Origin: Streptococcus sp. SK643
GTDB taxonomy: Bacteria; Bacillota; Bacilli; Lactobacillales; Streptococcaceae
Reading direction: 5' to 3'
NCBI RefSeq assembly: GCF_000259505.1
Contig: NZ_AJMM01000025.1
Coordinates: forward strand, 1 to 64,000
DNA length: 64,000 nucleotides
Shown: in pieces, positions 56,064-64,000 of the stretch
How positions within the stretch are numbered: the stretch's first letter is position 1
Layout of the letters: each line of letters begins with the position of its first letter
Made by a program: the position numbers and the translations under genes
Notes under the pieces: model-generated
What the model saw: only the letters and a program-made list of their open reading frames with translations
The model's database searches: none
What the model was told of the DNA's origin: nothing

Positions 56064-57806
56064 TTAGGACATCGCTCCAGCCTGCAAGCTATACATCTTA
56101 TGGTAGGTTCCTTCTAAAGCTAAGAGCTCCTCATGAGTCCCGCTCTCAATAATTCTTCCTTTATCCAAGACATAAATACAGTTAGCGTCTTGAATAGTAG
56201 ATAGGCGATGGGCAATAGCTATGGTTGTCCGCCCTTGTCTCATCTTAGCCAGAGAATTTTGAACAAGAGTTTCTGTCTCCGAATCAATATTAGCTGTCGC
56301 TTCATCTAAAATGAGGATTTTAGGTTGACTAGCAACCGTTCGAGCAAAGGCAAGAAGCTGGCGTTGACCAGTCGAAAAGCTGGAACCACGCTCAGAAACA
56401 GGGGCATCGTAGCCTAAAGGAAGTTGCTCAATAAAGGAATCTGCATCCACAAATGCTGCTGCAGCTTTTATGTCATCATCACTGATCTCTTGATACATGG
56501 CGATATTGGACTTGATAGTCCCATGATAGAGGAAGGGATCCTGCAAGACCAGACCGATGTTTTTTCTCAACTCTTTCTGACTGTAGTTCCTGATATCCAC
56601 ATCATCCAAGAGAATTCGCCCTGACTGGAATTCATAAAAGCGCATGAGGACATTGATAATAGACGATTTCCCAGAACCTGTATGACCCACAAAAGCAATG
56701 GTTTCACCCTTGTTAACGGAGAAGGAAATATCATCCAGAATCTGGTGTTTCCCGTCATATGAGAAACACACATGTTCAAAACGAATATTGCCTTCTTTTA
56801 CCACAGCCTGGCCAGCTTCTTGAAGCGGCTCATAGGTCCTCTCATCGATTAAGGCAAAGACACGGCCTGCAGAAACCATAGATGTTTGCAGGGTTGAAAA
56901 GTTTTGCGTTACTTCAATCAAGGGGTCAAAGAGGCGGTTGATGTACTGGATAAAGGCATACATGGTTCCTGCTGTTATTCCCAGATAAAGTCCACGGTAG
57001 CCAAAATAGGCCATCAAGACAGCATAGCCTAGAAGTTTCAGTAAACTCATGGCAGGACGCAAAAAGAGAGCATCCAAGGCTACAGAACGGTTGGCATAGA
57101 CCAAGTGTTCTTGGTTGATTTCATCAAACTCTGACTGTAGGCGCTTCTCTTGATTAAAGGCCTGAATTATTCTGATTCCCTCGATGTTTTCAGCCAGCTT
57201 GCTATTGATATCTGACAAGAGACTTCTGGTTTTCTCAATGATTTTCACTGATTTTTTCCGATAGAGATTGACCAAAAGGAAAATCAAGGGGAGAAAGAGC
57301 AAGACTAATGCTGTCAAACGAAAATCCAACACCAACATGGTATAAAGAGTTGTCAGAAAGATGAAAACTGCTGAAATAAAGCTGGATAAAATCCCCGAAA
57401 ACATATCACTGATGGTCTCGGTGTCGTTTGTCAAACGAGAGACGATGGAACCAGCTGGCGTCTTATCAAAATAAGACATGCCTAGCTTCTCCATATTAGC
57501 AAAGGCATCCCGACGAATATCCCTAACAATACTGTATGACACCCGTGCAAAGAGAAGATTACCGACATACTGAACTAGAGTTTGTAGGATATAAAGGCCA
57601 AAGTAGGCCAGCAAAACTGTCACAGCGAGTTGGTTGAGATTGCTGAGATACTGGTCAATAAAGTGGGAAGCCACAAGGGGAATGACACTTTTAATGACCG
57701 TAGTCGCTAGGAGAAAACTGAGTGCCAAAAAGGTCAGGAGTCCATAAGGCTTGAGATAAGACATCAAGTGTTTCAATACAGTCCATTGTTCTTTCTTATT
57801 CTGCAT
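56064..57806 (-). CDS. Heterodimeric ABC exporter, subunit with canonical Walker B
   Basis: 580-aa half-transporter: six helices within residues 18-300, then an ATPase domain with Walker A GHTGSGKSS, Walker B LILDEATANID (catalytic Glu present) and a degenerate signature FSTGQRQL in which the usual SGG is STG. The partner upstream has the opposite pattern, so the two form an asymmetric dimer of the LmrCD/BmrCD type. Drug or lipid export is inference. Its ATG lies 11 bp inside the partner's end. Confidence 0.9.
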   Translation of the reverse strand: MQNKKEQWTVLKHLMSYLKPYGLLTFLALSFLLATTVIKSVIPLVASHFIDQYLSNLNQLAVTVLLAYFGLYILQTLVQYVGNLLFARVSYSIVRDIRRDAFANMEKLGMSYFDKTPAGSIVSRLTNDTETISDMFSGILSSFISAVFIFLTTLYTMLVLDFRLTALVLLFLPLIFLLVNLYRKKSVKIIEKTRSLLSDINSKLAENIEGIRIIQAFNQEKRLQSEFDEINQEHLVYANRSVALDALFLRPAMSLLKLLGYAVLMAYFGYRGLYLGITAGTMYAFIQYINRLFDPLIEVTQNFSTLQTSMVSAGRVFALIDERTYEPLQEAGQAVVKEGNIRFEHVCFSYDGKHQILDDISFSVNKGETIAFVGHTGSGKSSIINVLMRFYEFQSGRILLDDVDIRNYSQKELRKNIGLVLQDPFLYHGTIKSNIAMYQEISDDDIKAAAAFVDADSFIEQLPLGYDAPVSERGSSFSTGQRQLLAFARTVASQPKILILDEATANIDSETETLVQNSLAKMRQGRTTIAIAHRLSTIQDANCIYVLDKGRIIESGTHEELLALEGTYHKMYSLQAGAMS

Positions 57807-59541
57807 CTTCTTCTCCTTTCATTTCCAACTGCTGAGACTGGTAGGTTTGAGCATACCAACCATTCAAAGCTAGCAAGTCTTCGTGCCTGCCTCGTTCGAT
57901 GATTTGACCATTTTGCAGGACTAAAATCAAATCTGCATGGACAACTGCACTGAGGCGATGAGCTGTGATGATGGTTGTCTTTTCCTTACGTGTTTCCTTG
58001 AGGTTGTCGATGATGGCATACTCTGTCTTGGCATCCACGGCTGACAAGGAATCATCTAAAATCAAGATATCAGGGTCTAAAATCATAGCCCGACTCATAG
58101 CCAGACGTTGCTTTTGACCACCAGAAAGACTGACTCCCTTTTCACCAATTAGCGTATCAAATCCTTGAGGCATGTCTACAATGTCTTGGTAAACTTGGGC
58201 TAACTTAGTCGCTTCCTCGACAGCTGAAAGTGGTAAATCAGGATTCCCAAAGCGAATATTGTCTAAGATAGAGGTCGCAAAGAGAAACTGGTCCTGAGGA
58301 ACATAGCCCATAAGACTACGAAGATCTGTCAGACGGTAGTCCCGAATATCGTGACCATTTAGATAAATGGCTCCCTTGTCCACATCATACTCACGCAAGA
58401 GGAGCTTGATCAAAGATGTTTTCCCAGAACCTGTCTGCCCGACCAAGCCCAGTGTTTGCCCTTTTTCCAAACTAAAGTGAACATTTGTCAGTGTTTCCTC
58501 ATTTTCAAAGGCAAAGCTATCAATGGCATACTGCAAGCGCCCATTTTCAATACTGTCTAGAGGTAACTCAGGGTCTTGTACAGGTGATTCCTGAGACAAA
58601 AGTTCCTCAATCCGCTGGTAGGAAACCTTCCCTCGCTGGGTAATATTAAAGAGGAAGCCGATGGCCATAAGAGGCCAAACCAGCATATCCAAGTAGCTGA
58701 TAAAGGTGACCAGATTTCCAACCGTAATCTGCCCTTTCTGAACCATCAAGGAGCCGACCAAAAGCGTTAAAACATAGGAGGAACCAACAAACAAGAGAAC
58801 CATGGGGTCAAAGAGACTATCGTATTTCATGGTTTGCAGGTTCTTTTGGAAGGTCAATTCATTGACTGCCTGAAAGGACTTGAGCTCGTCCGCCTGGTAA
58901 CCAAAAGACTTGGTCACTTTAATACCTGATACGGACTCTTGTACCTTGTTATTGAGTTCGGAAAAGGCGGCTTGCGATTCTCCAAAAGCCTTGTGGGTCT
59001 TTCTCCCTAGACGACTGGTCGCATAAGCCATGAAAGGCAGAGGAAGAATGGCAACCAAGGTCATCTGCCATGAAATGCTAAAGAGCATGGTCAGTAAAGT
59101 CACTAGAGCCGTGATAGAGGCATCCACCGCAGACATGACCCCACCACCTGCTAGACGAGTCAAGGCATTGATATCGTTGGTTGCGTGCGCCATCAGGTCC
59201 CCCGTCCGATAAGTCTGATAAAAGGCTGGAGACATTTTTGTGAAATGCTCAAACAAGCGAGACCGCATAATCTGTCCCAGACGGTAGGAAGTCCCAAGGA
59301 TATACATCCGCCAAACATAGCGCAGATAGTACATCCCAAAGGCCGCAAGAAGCAAGTAAAATAGGTCAAGAAGGAGGTCCTGCTGGGTTAATTGCTCCGA
59401 AGTAATGGCATCGATGACCCGCCCCATGACCATGGGGGGAATGAGATTGAGGACGGAAACCAAGATCAGGGCCACAATTCCGACTAGATAACGGCGTTTT
59501 TCTAACTTGAAAAACCACCAAAGTTTTTGAATAATGGACAT
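57796..59541 (-). CDS. Heterodimeric ABC exporter, subunit with degenerate Walker B
   Basis: 581-aa partner: six helices, Walker A GQTGSGKTS, intact signature LSGGQKQRLAMSR, but Walker B reads LILDDSLSAVD with Asp in place of the catalytic Glu. This is the hallmark of the inactive site contributor in heterodimeric exporters. The start at 59541 (MSIIQKLWWF) removes 13 residues of a longer frame, and AAAGGGA lies upstream. Translationally coupled to the downstream subunit. Confidence 0.9.
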   Translation of the reverse strand: MSIIQKLWWFFKLEKRRYLVGIVALILVSVLNLIPPMVMGRVIDAITSEQLTQQDLLLDLFYLLLAAFGMYYLRYVWRMYILGTSYRLGQIMRSRLFEHFTKMSPAFYQTYRTGDLMAHATNDINALTRLAGGGVMSAVDASITALVTLLTMLFSISWQMTLVAILPLPFMAYATSRLGRKTHKAFGESQAAFSELNNKVQESVSGIKVTKSFGYQADELKSFQAVNELTFQKNLQTMKYDSLFDPMVLLFVGSSYVLTLLVGSLMVQKGQITVGNLVTFISYLDMLVWPLMAIGFLFNITQRGKVSYQRIEELLSQESPVQDPELPLDSIENGRLQYAIDSFAFENEETLTNVHFSLEKGQTLGLVGQTGSGKTSLIKLLLREYDVDKGAIYLNGHDIRDYRLTDLRSLMGYVPQDQFLFATSILDNIRFGNPDLPLSAVEEATKLAQVYQDIVDMPQGFDTLIGEKGVSLSGGQKQRLAMSRAMILDPDILILDDSLSAVDAKTEYAIIDNLKETRKEKTTIITAHRLSAVVHADLILVLQNGQIIERGRHEDLLALNGWYAQTYQSQQLEMKGEEDAE

Positions 59542-59595
59542 AAAATCCCTTTCTGATTGCAAATAGAAACCTGAGGCCAAGACCCCAGGTTTTTC

Positions 59596-60231
59596 TTATT
59601 CATAGGTTACGACTGTAACGGCACCCTTGTCATACTCAGCGATAAAGATATTAGCTACATTGTCATGTCCTTGCTTGTTGAGGTTATCAAGCAACCACTC
59701 TTCGCTACGACCAATCGATTCCAAGACATCAACTTGGATCACACCGTCAGTCACAACTGGATACTTAGGATTTTCATCCCCCATTTGGACCACGATGAGT
59801 TGGCCATTTTGCTCCTGCACAGCTCGTTTGACTTGTTTCATCTGGAAAATCCCTTGACTACGAAGTTTGAGAGCAACTTCTGCCGCAGACAAGCCAACTG
59901 AACGACAGGCTTCTGGGTCAATCTGCCCATTTTTGATGAGGAGAGTTGGTTTCCCATCAATCAAGCGTTTGACAAAGCGAACATTGTTATTGAGCCACTT
60001 TAGGGTCAAAACCAAAATCGTCCACATCATCAAAATCACTGCGTATTGCAGGATACTGATTGAACTATTGTAAATCACCCCACCGATGATACCACCAAGA
60101 ACATAGTTCTGAATTTGGTCTGTCGCAGAGTTAGGTGCTAGGTTCCCTTTTCCTGTCACATTAATAACAAAAACAAGAGAGAAAAGACCCAAGGCCAGTT
60201 TGATTAAAATTTCCATATAATTGAGTGTCAT
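59596..60231 (-). CDS. DUF421 membrane protein (YetF/YcaP family)
   Basis: 211-aa protein with two to three N-terminal helices and a cytoplasmic alpha/beta domain (KPTLLIKNGQIDPEACRSVGLSAAEVALKLRSQGI) that typifies DUF421/YetF. YetF-like proteins affect spore or envelope phospholipid metabolism in Bacillus; the role here is unknown. It overlaps the DUF3290 gene by 4 bp; these two families regularly occur together. Confidence 0.85.
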   Translation of the reverse strand: MTLNYMEILIKLALGLFSLVFVINVTGKGNLAPNSATDQIQNYVLGGIIGGVIYNSSISILQYAVILMMWTILVLTLKWLNNNVRFVKRLIDGKPTLLIKNGQIDPEACRSVGLSAAEVALKLRSQGIFQMKQVKRAVQEQNGQLIVVQMGDENPKYPVVTDGVIQVDVLESIGRSEEWLLDNLNKQGHDNVANIFIAEYDKGAVTVVTYE

Positions 60232-60683
60232 TTGTTTACCTCCACCAATTCAATAGCGTCTGTTTGATTCAATTCTAATTTCTCTAAAAGATACTTGTCT
60301 GGTTGGCTCCCGTTCATGGCGCGGTAGAAATTTGGACCTACCTTGACAAGCGCTCCATCAGTGGCAGCTGAAGTGTTGACATAAACTTCTGATTTATCCA
60401 CTCCCAAGTCTTTGGAAACAACCTCTATAAAATGAAGTGAAGTTTGAAATTGATTGTTAGAGGCTTGATTGGTCTGGTATTTTGAAATTGTCACCAAAAG
60501 CATGGCTACTAAGGTCAAGGCCAAAATCATGACCAATTCCCGAAACTTAGTCCCCTTTTTATCTCGATAGGCCTTAAAGGCAAAAAATCCTGTGATAGCT
60601 AGGAGCACAATCCCAAAGCCAATCATGATGCCATTTTGCTGACTGATTTGGCTAAGTACATAGTCATATGAGTAAAATTTCAT
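60228..60683 (-). CDS. DUF3290 membrane protein
   Basis: 151-aa protein with two N-terminal helices (residues about 17-35 and 47-66) and an extracytoplasmic or cytoplasmic soluble tail (DLGVDKSEVYVNTSAATDGALVKVGPNFYRAM). Matches DUF3290 in size and pairing with DUF421. GGGAGTGAAAATAA precedes the ATG. Function unknown; a complex with the DUF421 protein is inference. Confidence 0.78.
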   Translation of the reverse strand: MKFYSYDYVLSQISQQNGIMIGFGIVLLAITGFFAFKAYRDKKGTKFRELVMILALTLVAMLLVTISKYQTNQASNNQFQTSLHFIEVVSKDLGVDKSEVYVNTSAATDGALVKVGPNFYRAMNGSQPDKYLLEKLELNQTDAIELVEVNK

Positions 60684-60753
60684 TTATTTTCACTCCCTTT
60701 CATAAAATCATTCTTCATTATAAACGAAAGAGAGTGATTTTTCAAGCCATACG

Positions 60754-60783
60754 TTGGGGAAATAGACCTTTTTTTGGTATAAT
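60754..60783 (+). promoter_or_regulatory. Promoter of exoA
   Basis: TTGGGG (60754-60759), 18-bp spacer, TATAAT (60778-60783), 33 bp before the ATG. Confidence 0.65.
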
Positions 60784-60816
60784 AAAATCTATAATCTGAA
60801 TGAAAAAGGTAACTTT

Positions 60817-61644
60817 ATGAAACTCATCTCATGGAATATTGATTCCCTCAATGCTGCCCTAACTAGTGACTCAGCTCGTGCCAAATTGTCCCAAGAAGTC
60901 CTACAAACCTTGGTCGCTGAAAATGCTGATATCATCGCTATCCAAGAAACCAAGCTTTCTGCCAAAGGGCCTACAAAGAAACACTTGGAAATTTTAGAAG
61001 AACTCTTCCCAGGCTACGAAAACACGTGGCGATCTTCCCAAGAGCCTGCCCGTAAAGGCTATGCTGGAACCATGTTCCTTTATAAGAAAGAACTCACACC
61101 AACTGTCACTTTCCCAGAAATCGGTGCTCCGTCTACCATGGACTTGGAAGGCCGTATCATCACTCTAGAATTTGATGAATTTTTCGTGACACAAGTTTAC
61201 ACTCCAAACGCTGGCGATGGTCTCAAACGCTTGGAAGAACGTCAAGTCTGGGATGTCAAATATGCTGAATACTTGACTGAACTAGACAAAGAAAAACCAG
61301 TCCTTGCAACCGGTGACTACAACGTGGCCCACAATGAAATCGACCTTGCAAATCCTGCTAGCAACCGCCGTTCACCTGGATTTACCGACGAGGAGCGTGC
61401 TGGATTTACCAACCTTTTAGCAACTGGATTTACGGATACCTTCCGCCACATTCACGGCGATGTTCCAGAACACTACACTTGGTGGGCACAACGCAGCAAG
61501 ACTTCTAAAATCAACAATACAGGCTGGAGAATCGACTACTGGCTCACAAGTAATCGCATCGCTGACAAGGTGACCAAGTCTGACATGATTGATTCTGGTG
61601 CTCGCCAAGACCATACACCGATTGTCATGGAGATTGAACTCTAA
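60817..61644 (+). CDS. exoA: Exodeoxyribonuclease III / AP endonuclease ExoA
   Basis: Base-excision repair nuclease of the EEP superfamily, 275 aa. Conserved parts: LISWNIDSLNA, IIAIQETKLS (metal-binding Glu), GDYNVAHNEIDLANP, GWRIDYWLTSN and the catalytic His in SGARQDHTPIVMEIEL. AAAAGGTAACTTT precedes the ATG. A VOC-family gene follows 13 bp later. Confidence 0.97.
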   Translation: MKLISWNIDSLNAALTSDSARAKLSQEVLQTLVAENADIIAIQETKLSAKGPTKKHLEILEELFPGYENTWRSSQEPARKGYAGTMFLYKKELTPTVTFPEIGAPSTMDLEGRIITLEFDEFFVTQVYTPNAGDGLKRLEERQVWDVKYAEYLTELDKEKPVLATGDYNVAHNEIDLANPASNRRSPGFTDEERAGFTNLLATGFTDTFRHIHGDVPEHYTWWAQRSKTSKINNTGWRIDYWLTSNRIADKVTKSDMIDSGARQDHTPIVMEIEL

Positions 61645-61657
61645 GAGGAGAAAACGA

Positions 61658-62044
61658 ATGGACTATCAAGCTGTCATTCCTGAATTTGTAGTATCTGACA
61701 TCGAAAAATCACGCCACTTCTACTGCGACCTGCTAGGATTCTCTGTCGAATACGAGCGTCCAGAGGAGAAATTTCTCTTCCTCTCGCTTGAAGACTGCCA
61801 ACTTATGCTAGAAGAAGGCAGCGCAGAAGAATTAGCTCAGCTGACCTATCCTTTCGGGCGCGGTGTCAATATTTCCTTTGGCATTGCAGATGTTCCTCAG
61901 CTCCACCAAAAACTGCTGGAAGCTGACTATCCTATCCATCGTCCCCTGACAAAAAGAGAATTTCGAGTAGGAGATAGCTTTATATATCCACATGAATTTG
62001 CAGTTTTGGACCCCGATGGCTATTTTTTAAGATTTAGCGAGTAG
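61658..62044 (+). CDS. VOC-family protein (glyoxalase / bleomycin-resistance-like)
   Basis: 128-aa protein with paired beta-alpha-beta-beta-beta modules: PEFVVSDIEKSRHFYCDLLGFSVEYERPE and the C-terminal FAVLDPDGYFLRFSE, typical of bleomycin-resistance-like dioxygenase-fold proteins. GAGGAGAAAACGA fixes the start at 61658. Metal ligands are not obvious, so it may bind a ligand rather than catalyse. It shares the exoA promoter, as no other is visible. Confidence 0.85.
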   Translation: MDYQAVIPEFVVSDIEKSRHFYCDLLGFSVEYERPEEKFLFLSLEDCQLMLEEGSAEELAQLTYPFGRGVNISFGIADVPQLHQKLLEADYPIHRPLTKREFRVGDSFIYPHEFAVLDPDGYFLRFSE

Positions 62045-62079
62045 AATATTAAAGATTGGAAAAAAGTCTTTAAAATTAG

Positions 62080-62127
62080 AAAAAGGCATGTTGTCAGGTG
62101 TTTAAAAACTTAATAATATGCCTTTTA
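62080..62127 (+). terminator. Possible terminator after the VOC gene
   Basis: AAAAAGGCAT and ATGCCTTTT pair across a roughly 25-base AT-rich loop, followed by a short T/A-rich run. Weak but well placed between the exoA unit and the xpt promoter. The stretch 62128-62223 is AT-rich and shows nothing else. Confidence 0.45.
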
Positions 62128-62223
62128 TAATGGAAAAACCTTCTAAATGTTAGTCAATAAGTTAATTTTCGCCCATTTTTATTATATTTGTTCGTTTTTT
62201 AAACCAAAACACTAACAAAACAT

Positions 62224-62252
62224 TTGATTTTTAAAGTTATTTAGTGTAAAAT
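62224..62252 (+). promoter_or_regulatory. Promoter of xpt-pbuX
   Basis: TTGATT (62224-62229), 17-bp spacer, TAAAAT (62247-62252); transcription should start about 25-30 nt before the purine aptamer. Confidence 0.75.
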
Positions 62253-62284
62253 AAAAACATTGGCTCAAGCCTATTTAAAATTGA

Positions 62285-62433
62285 ATATCGTTTTACTTGT
62301 TTATGTCGTGAATTGGCACGACGTTTCTACAAGGTGCCGGAACACCTAACAATAAGTAAGTCAGAAGTGAGGTATGGTCGTTTTTGCCATGCCTATTTTG
62401 GGGACTTACTTAGAGATTAAGTAGGTCCTTTTT
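62285..62433 (+). promoter_or_regulatory. Purine (guanine-type) riboswitch of xpt-pbuX
   Basis: P1 pairs TTACTTGTT (62292-62300) with AATAAGTAA (62350-62358). The first hairpin is GTCGTGAATTGGCACGAC (62305-62322), then TTTCTAC and the second hairpin AGGTGCCGGAACACCT (62331-62346), the standard three-way junction with matching loop elements. The J3/1 segment AACAATAAG keeps the C of guanine rather than adenine switches. The expression platform is GGACTTACTT/AAGTAGGTCC plus TTTTT (62402-62433); its 5' arm is complementary to the P1 strand region. Confidence 0.93.
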
Positions 62434-62501
62434 CTATCAGTTTTACTAGATAGAAATCTGAAACAAGTAAATGGATTGGCTTTTAGACTTTAGGAGGTCT
62501 T

Positions 62502-63083
62502 ATGAAATTATTAGAAGAGCGCATCCTCAAGGATGGGCATATCTTGGGTGATAACATCCTCAAGGTAGATTCCTTTTTAACCCACCAAGTTGACTTTAGC
62601 CTGATGCGAGAGATTGGTAAAGTTTTTGCGGAAAAATTTGCTTCTGCTGGCATTACCAAGGTTGTGACCATTGAAGCGTCGGGTATTGCCCCAGCCGTTT
62701 TTACAGCGGAAGCCTTAAACGTTCCCATGATTTTCGCCAAAAAAGCTAAGAACATTACTATGAACGAAGGCATCTTAACTGCCCAAGTCTACTCCTTTAC
62801 CAAGCAAGTGACCAGTACCGTTTCTATCGCTGGAAAATTCCTATCTCCAGAGGACAAGGTTTTGATTATCGACGATTTCCTTGCTAACGGCCAAGCTGCC
62901 AAAGGCTTGATTCAAATTATCGAACAGGCCGGTGCAACAGTTGAAGCTATTGGTATCGTGATTGAAAAATCCTTCCAAGATGGCCGTGATTTGCTTGAAA
63001 AAGCAGGCTACCCTGTTCTATCACTCGCTCGTTTGGATCGTTTTGAAAATGGTCAAGTCGTATTTAAGGAGGCAGATCTCTAA
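62502..63083 (+). CDS. xpt: Xanthine phosphoribosyltransferase
   Basis: Salvages xanthine to XMP using PRPP. Of 193 aa, with the PRPP loop [18 protein letters not shown] and [19 protein letters not shown] for base recognition. TAGGAGGTCTT precedes the ATG. It is controlled by the purine riboswitch and overlaps pbuX by one base. Confidence 0.97.
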   Translation: MKLLEERILKDGHILGDNILKVDSFLTHQVDFSLMREIGKVFAEKFASAGITKVVTIEASGIAPAVFTAEALNVPMIFAKKAKNITMNEGILTAQVYSFTKQVTSTVSIAGKFLSPEDKVLIIDDFLANGQAAKGLIQIIEQAGATVEAIGIVIEKSFQDGRDLLEKAGYPVLSLARLDRFENGQVVFKEADL

Positions 63084-64000
63084 TGCAAACTCAAGAAAAA
63101 CACTCGCAAGCAGCCGTTCTTGGCTTGCAGCACTTACTAGCCATGTACTCAGGATCCATCCTGGTTCCCATCATGATTGCGACAGCCCTTGGCTATTCAG
63201 CTGAGCAGTTGACTTACCTGATTTCTACAGATATCTTCATGTGTGGGGTAGCAACCTTACTTCAACTCCAACTCAACAAATACTTTGGAATTGGACTCCC
63301 AGTCGTTCTCGGAGTTGCCTTCCAATCTGTCGCTCCCCTGATTATGATTGGGCAAAGCCATGGTAGTGGCGCTATGTTTGGAGCCCTCATCGCATCAGGG
63401 ATTTACGTGGTTCTTGTTTCAGGCATCTTCTCAAAAGTTGCCAATCTTTTCCCATCTATCGTAACAGGATCTGTTATTACCACGATTGGTTTAACCTTGA
63501 TTCCTGTCGCTATTGGAAATATGGGAAATAATGTTCCAGAGCCAACTGGTCAAAGTCTCTTGCTTGCAGCTATCACTGTTCTGATTATCCTCTTGATTAA
63601 CATCTTTACCAAAGGATTTATCAAGTCTATCTCCATTTTGATTGGTCTAGTTGTTGGAACTGCCATCGCTGCTACTATGGGCTTGGTGGACTTCTCTCCT
63701 GTTGCGGCAGCACCGCTTGTCCATGTCCCAACTCCTCTCTACTTTGGAATGCCAACCTTTGAAATCTCATCTATTATCATGATGTGTATCATCGCAACGG
63801 TGTCTATGGTTGAGTCAACTGGTGTTTATCTGGCCTTGTCTGATATCACGAAAGACCCAATCGACAGCACGCGCCTGCGCAACGGTTACCGTGCAGAAGG
63901 TTTGGCCGTACTTCTCGGAGGAATCTTTAACACCTTCCCTTACACAGGATTTTCACAAAACGTTGGTTTGGTTAAATTGTCAGGTATCAAGACTCGCCTG
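63083..64000 (+). CDS. pbuX: Xanthine permease (NCS2 family), 3' end outside window
   Basis: Nucleobase:cation symporter for xanthine uptake. ATG at 63083 overlaps the xpt stop. The visible 306 codons ([20 protein letters not shown] and onward) give about nine hydrophobic helices with the NCS2 motifs AVLGLQHLLAMYSGSILVP, GVAFQSVAPLIM and, near the end, GGIFNTFPYTGFSQNVGLV. No internal stop. About 110 residues of a typical permease are missing beyond the window. Confidence 0.95.
   Translation, partial: MQTQEKHSQAAVLGLQHLLAMYSGSILVPIMIATALGYSAEQLTYLISTDIFMCGVATLLQLQLNKYFGIGLPVVLGVAFQSVAPLIMIGQSHGSGAMFGALIASGIYVVLVSGIFSKVANLFPSIVTGSVITTIGLTLIPVAIGNMGNNVPEPTGQSLLLAAITVLIILLINIFTKGFIKSISILIGLVVGTAIAATMGLVDFSPVAAAPLVHVPTPLYFGMPTFEISSIIMMCIIATVSMVESTGVYLALSDITKDPIDSTRLRNGYRAEGLAVLLGGIFNTFPYTGFSQNVGLVKLSGIKTRL

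Overview
The window is a low-GC streptococcal chromosome segment of the Streptococcus mitis/pneumoniae group. The grounds are BOX repeats (with the core targeted by the BOXA1R fingerprinting primer), a NanA sialidase with a YSIRK-type signal, a ComX combox (TACGAATA) in front of a CilC-like prepilin peptidase, the aminotransferase/sugar-transferase pair linked to AATGal teichoic acid precursor, and gene order matching published pneumococcal chromosomes as I remember them. Exact species cannot be fixed without alignment. There is no prophage, integrative element, CRISPR array or complete IS; this is core genome with accessory patches.

Layout. 1-4.5 kb: nanA (its 3' end lies outside) and an esterase. 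4.6-13.1 kb: a possible 20-aa peptide gene, a BOX element, then a minus-strand run secA, two DAHP synthases, acpS, alr, recG. 13.2-18.5 kb: two small membrane proteins, der, a nitroreductase, dnaI, dnaB, nrdR. 18.6-22.2 kb (plus): a GntR/YtrA-type regulator with its ABC transporter, then a fused half-size exporter. 22.2-24.8 kb: BOX, lrgAB, a MarR regulator, DUF4649 and thioredoxin. 24.8-27.4 kb: queC-queD-queE-queF behind a structured leader, then a BOX. 27.4-31 kb: aquaporin, acetoin/diacetyl reductase, DUF2785, HxlR and a SnoaL-like protein. 31-37 kb: pepF, rsmE, prmA, NUDIX, DUF3013 and rarA. 37.1-37.4 kb: 6S RNA and tRNA-Lys. 37.5-41 kb: an Rrf2 regulator, a quinone-oxidoreductase-like enzyme and an Mga-type regulator. 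41-43.3 kb: the gls24/asp23 stress cluster. 43.4-45.9 kb: a nonsense-interrupted gene, small proteins and the competence prepilin peptidase. 45.8-54 kb: the tryptophan region, T-box/trpB2/T-box/trpEGDCFBA. 54-60.7 kb: AATGal precursor genes, a heterodimeric ABC exporter, DUF421 and DUF3290. 60.8-64 kb: exoA, a VOC protein, and a purine riboswitch controlling xpt-pbuX (pbuX runs off the end).

The most interesting signals are regulatory. A second trpB sits between two tryptophan-type T-box leaders, so trpE-A transcripts starting upstream must pass two attenuators. A MarR regulator with a Cys-Cys pair in its wing shares a palindrome with the promoter of the thioredoxin unit. An Rrf2 regulator and its neighbour share another palindrome. 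The queuosine operon has a multi-hairpin leader ending in a terminator. The gls24 operon is preceded by tandem promoter-like repeats. The competence gene lies so close to its combox that its mRNA may be leaderless. Two BOX insertions supply the stop codons of recG and lrgB.
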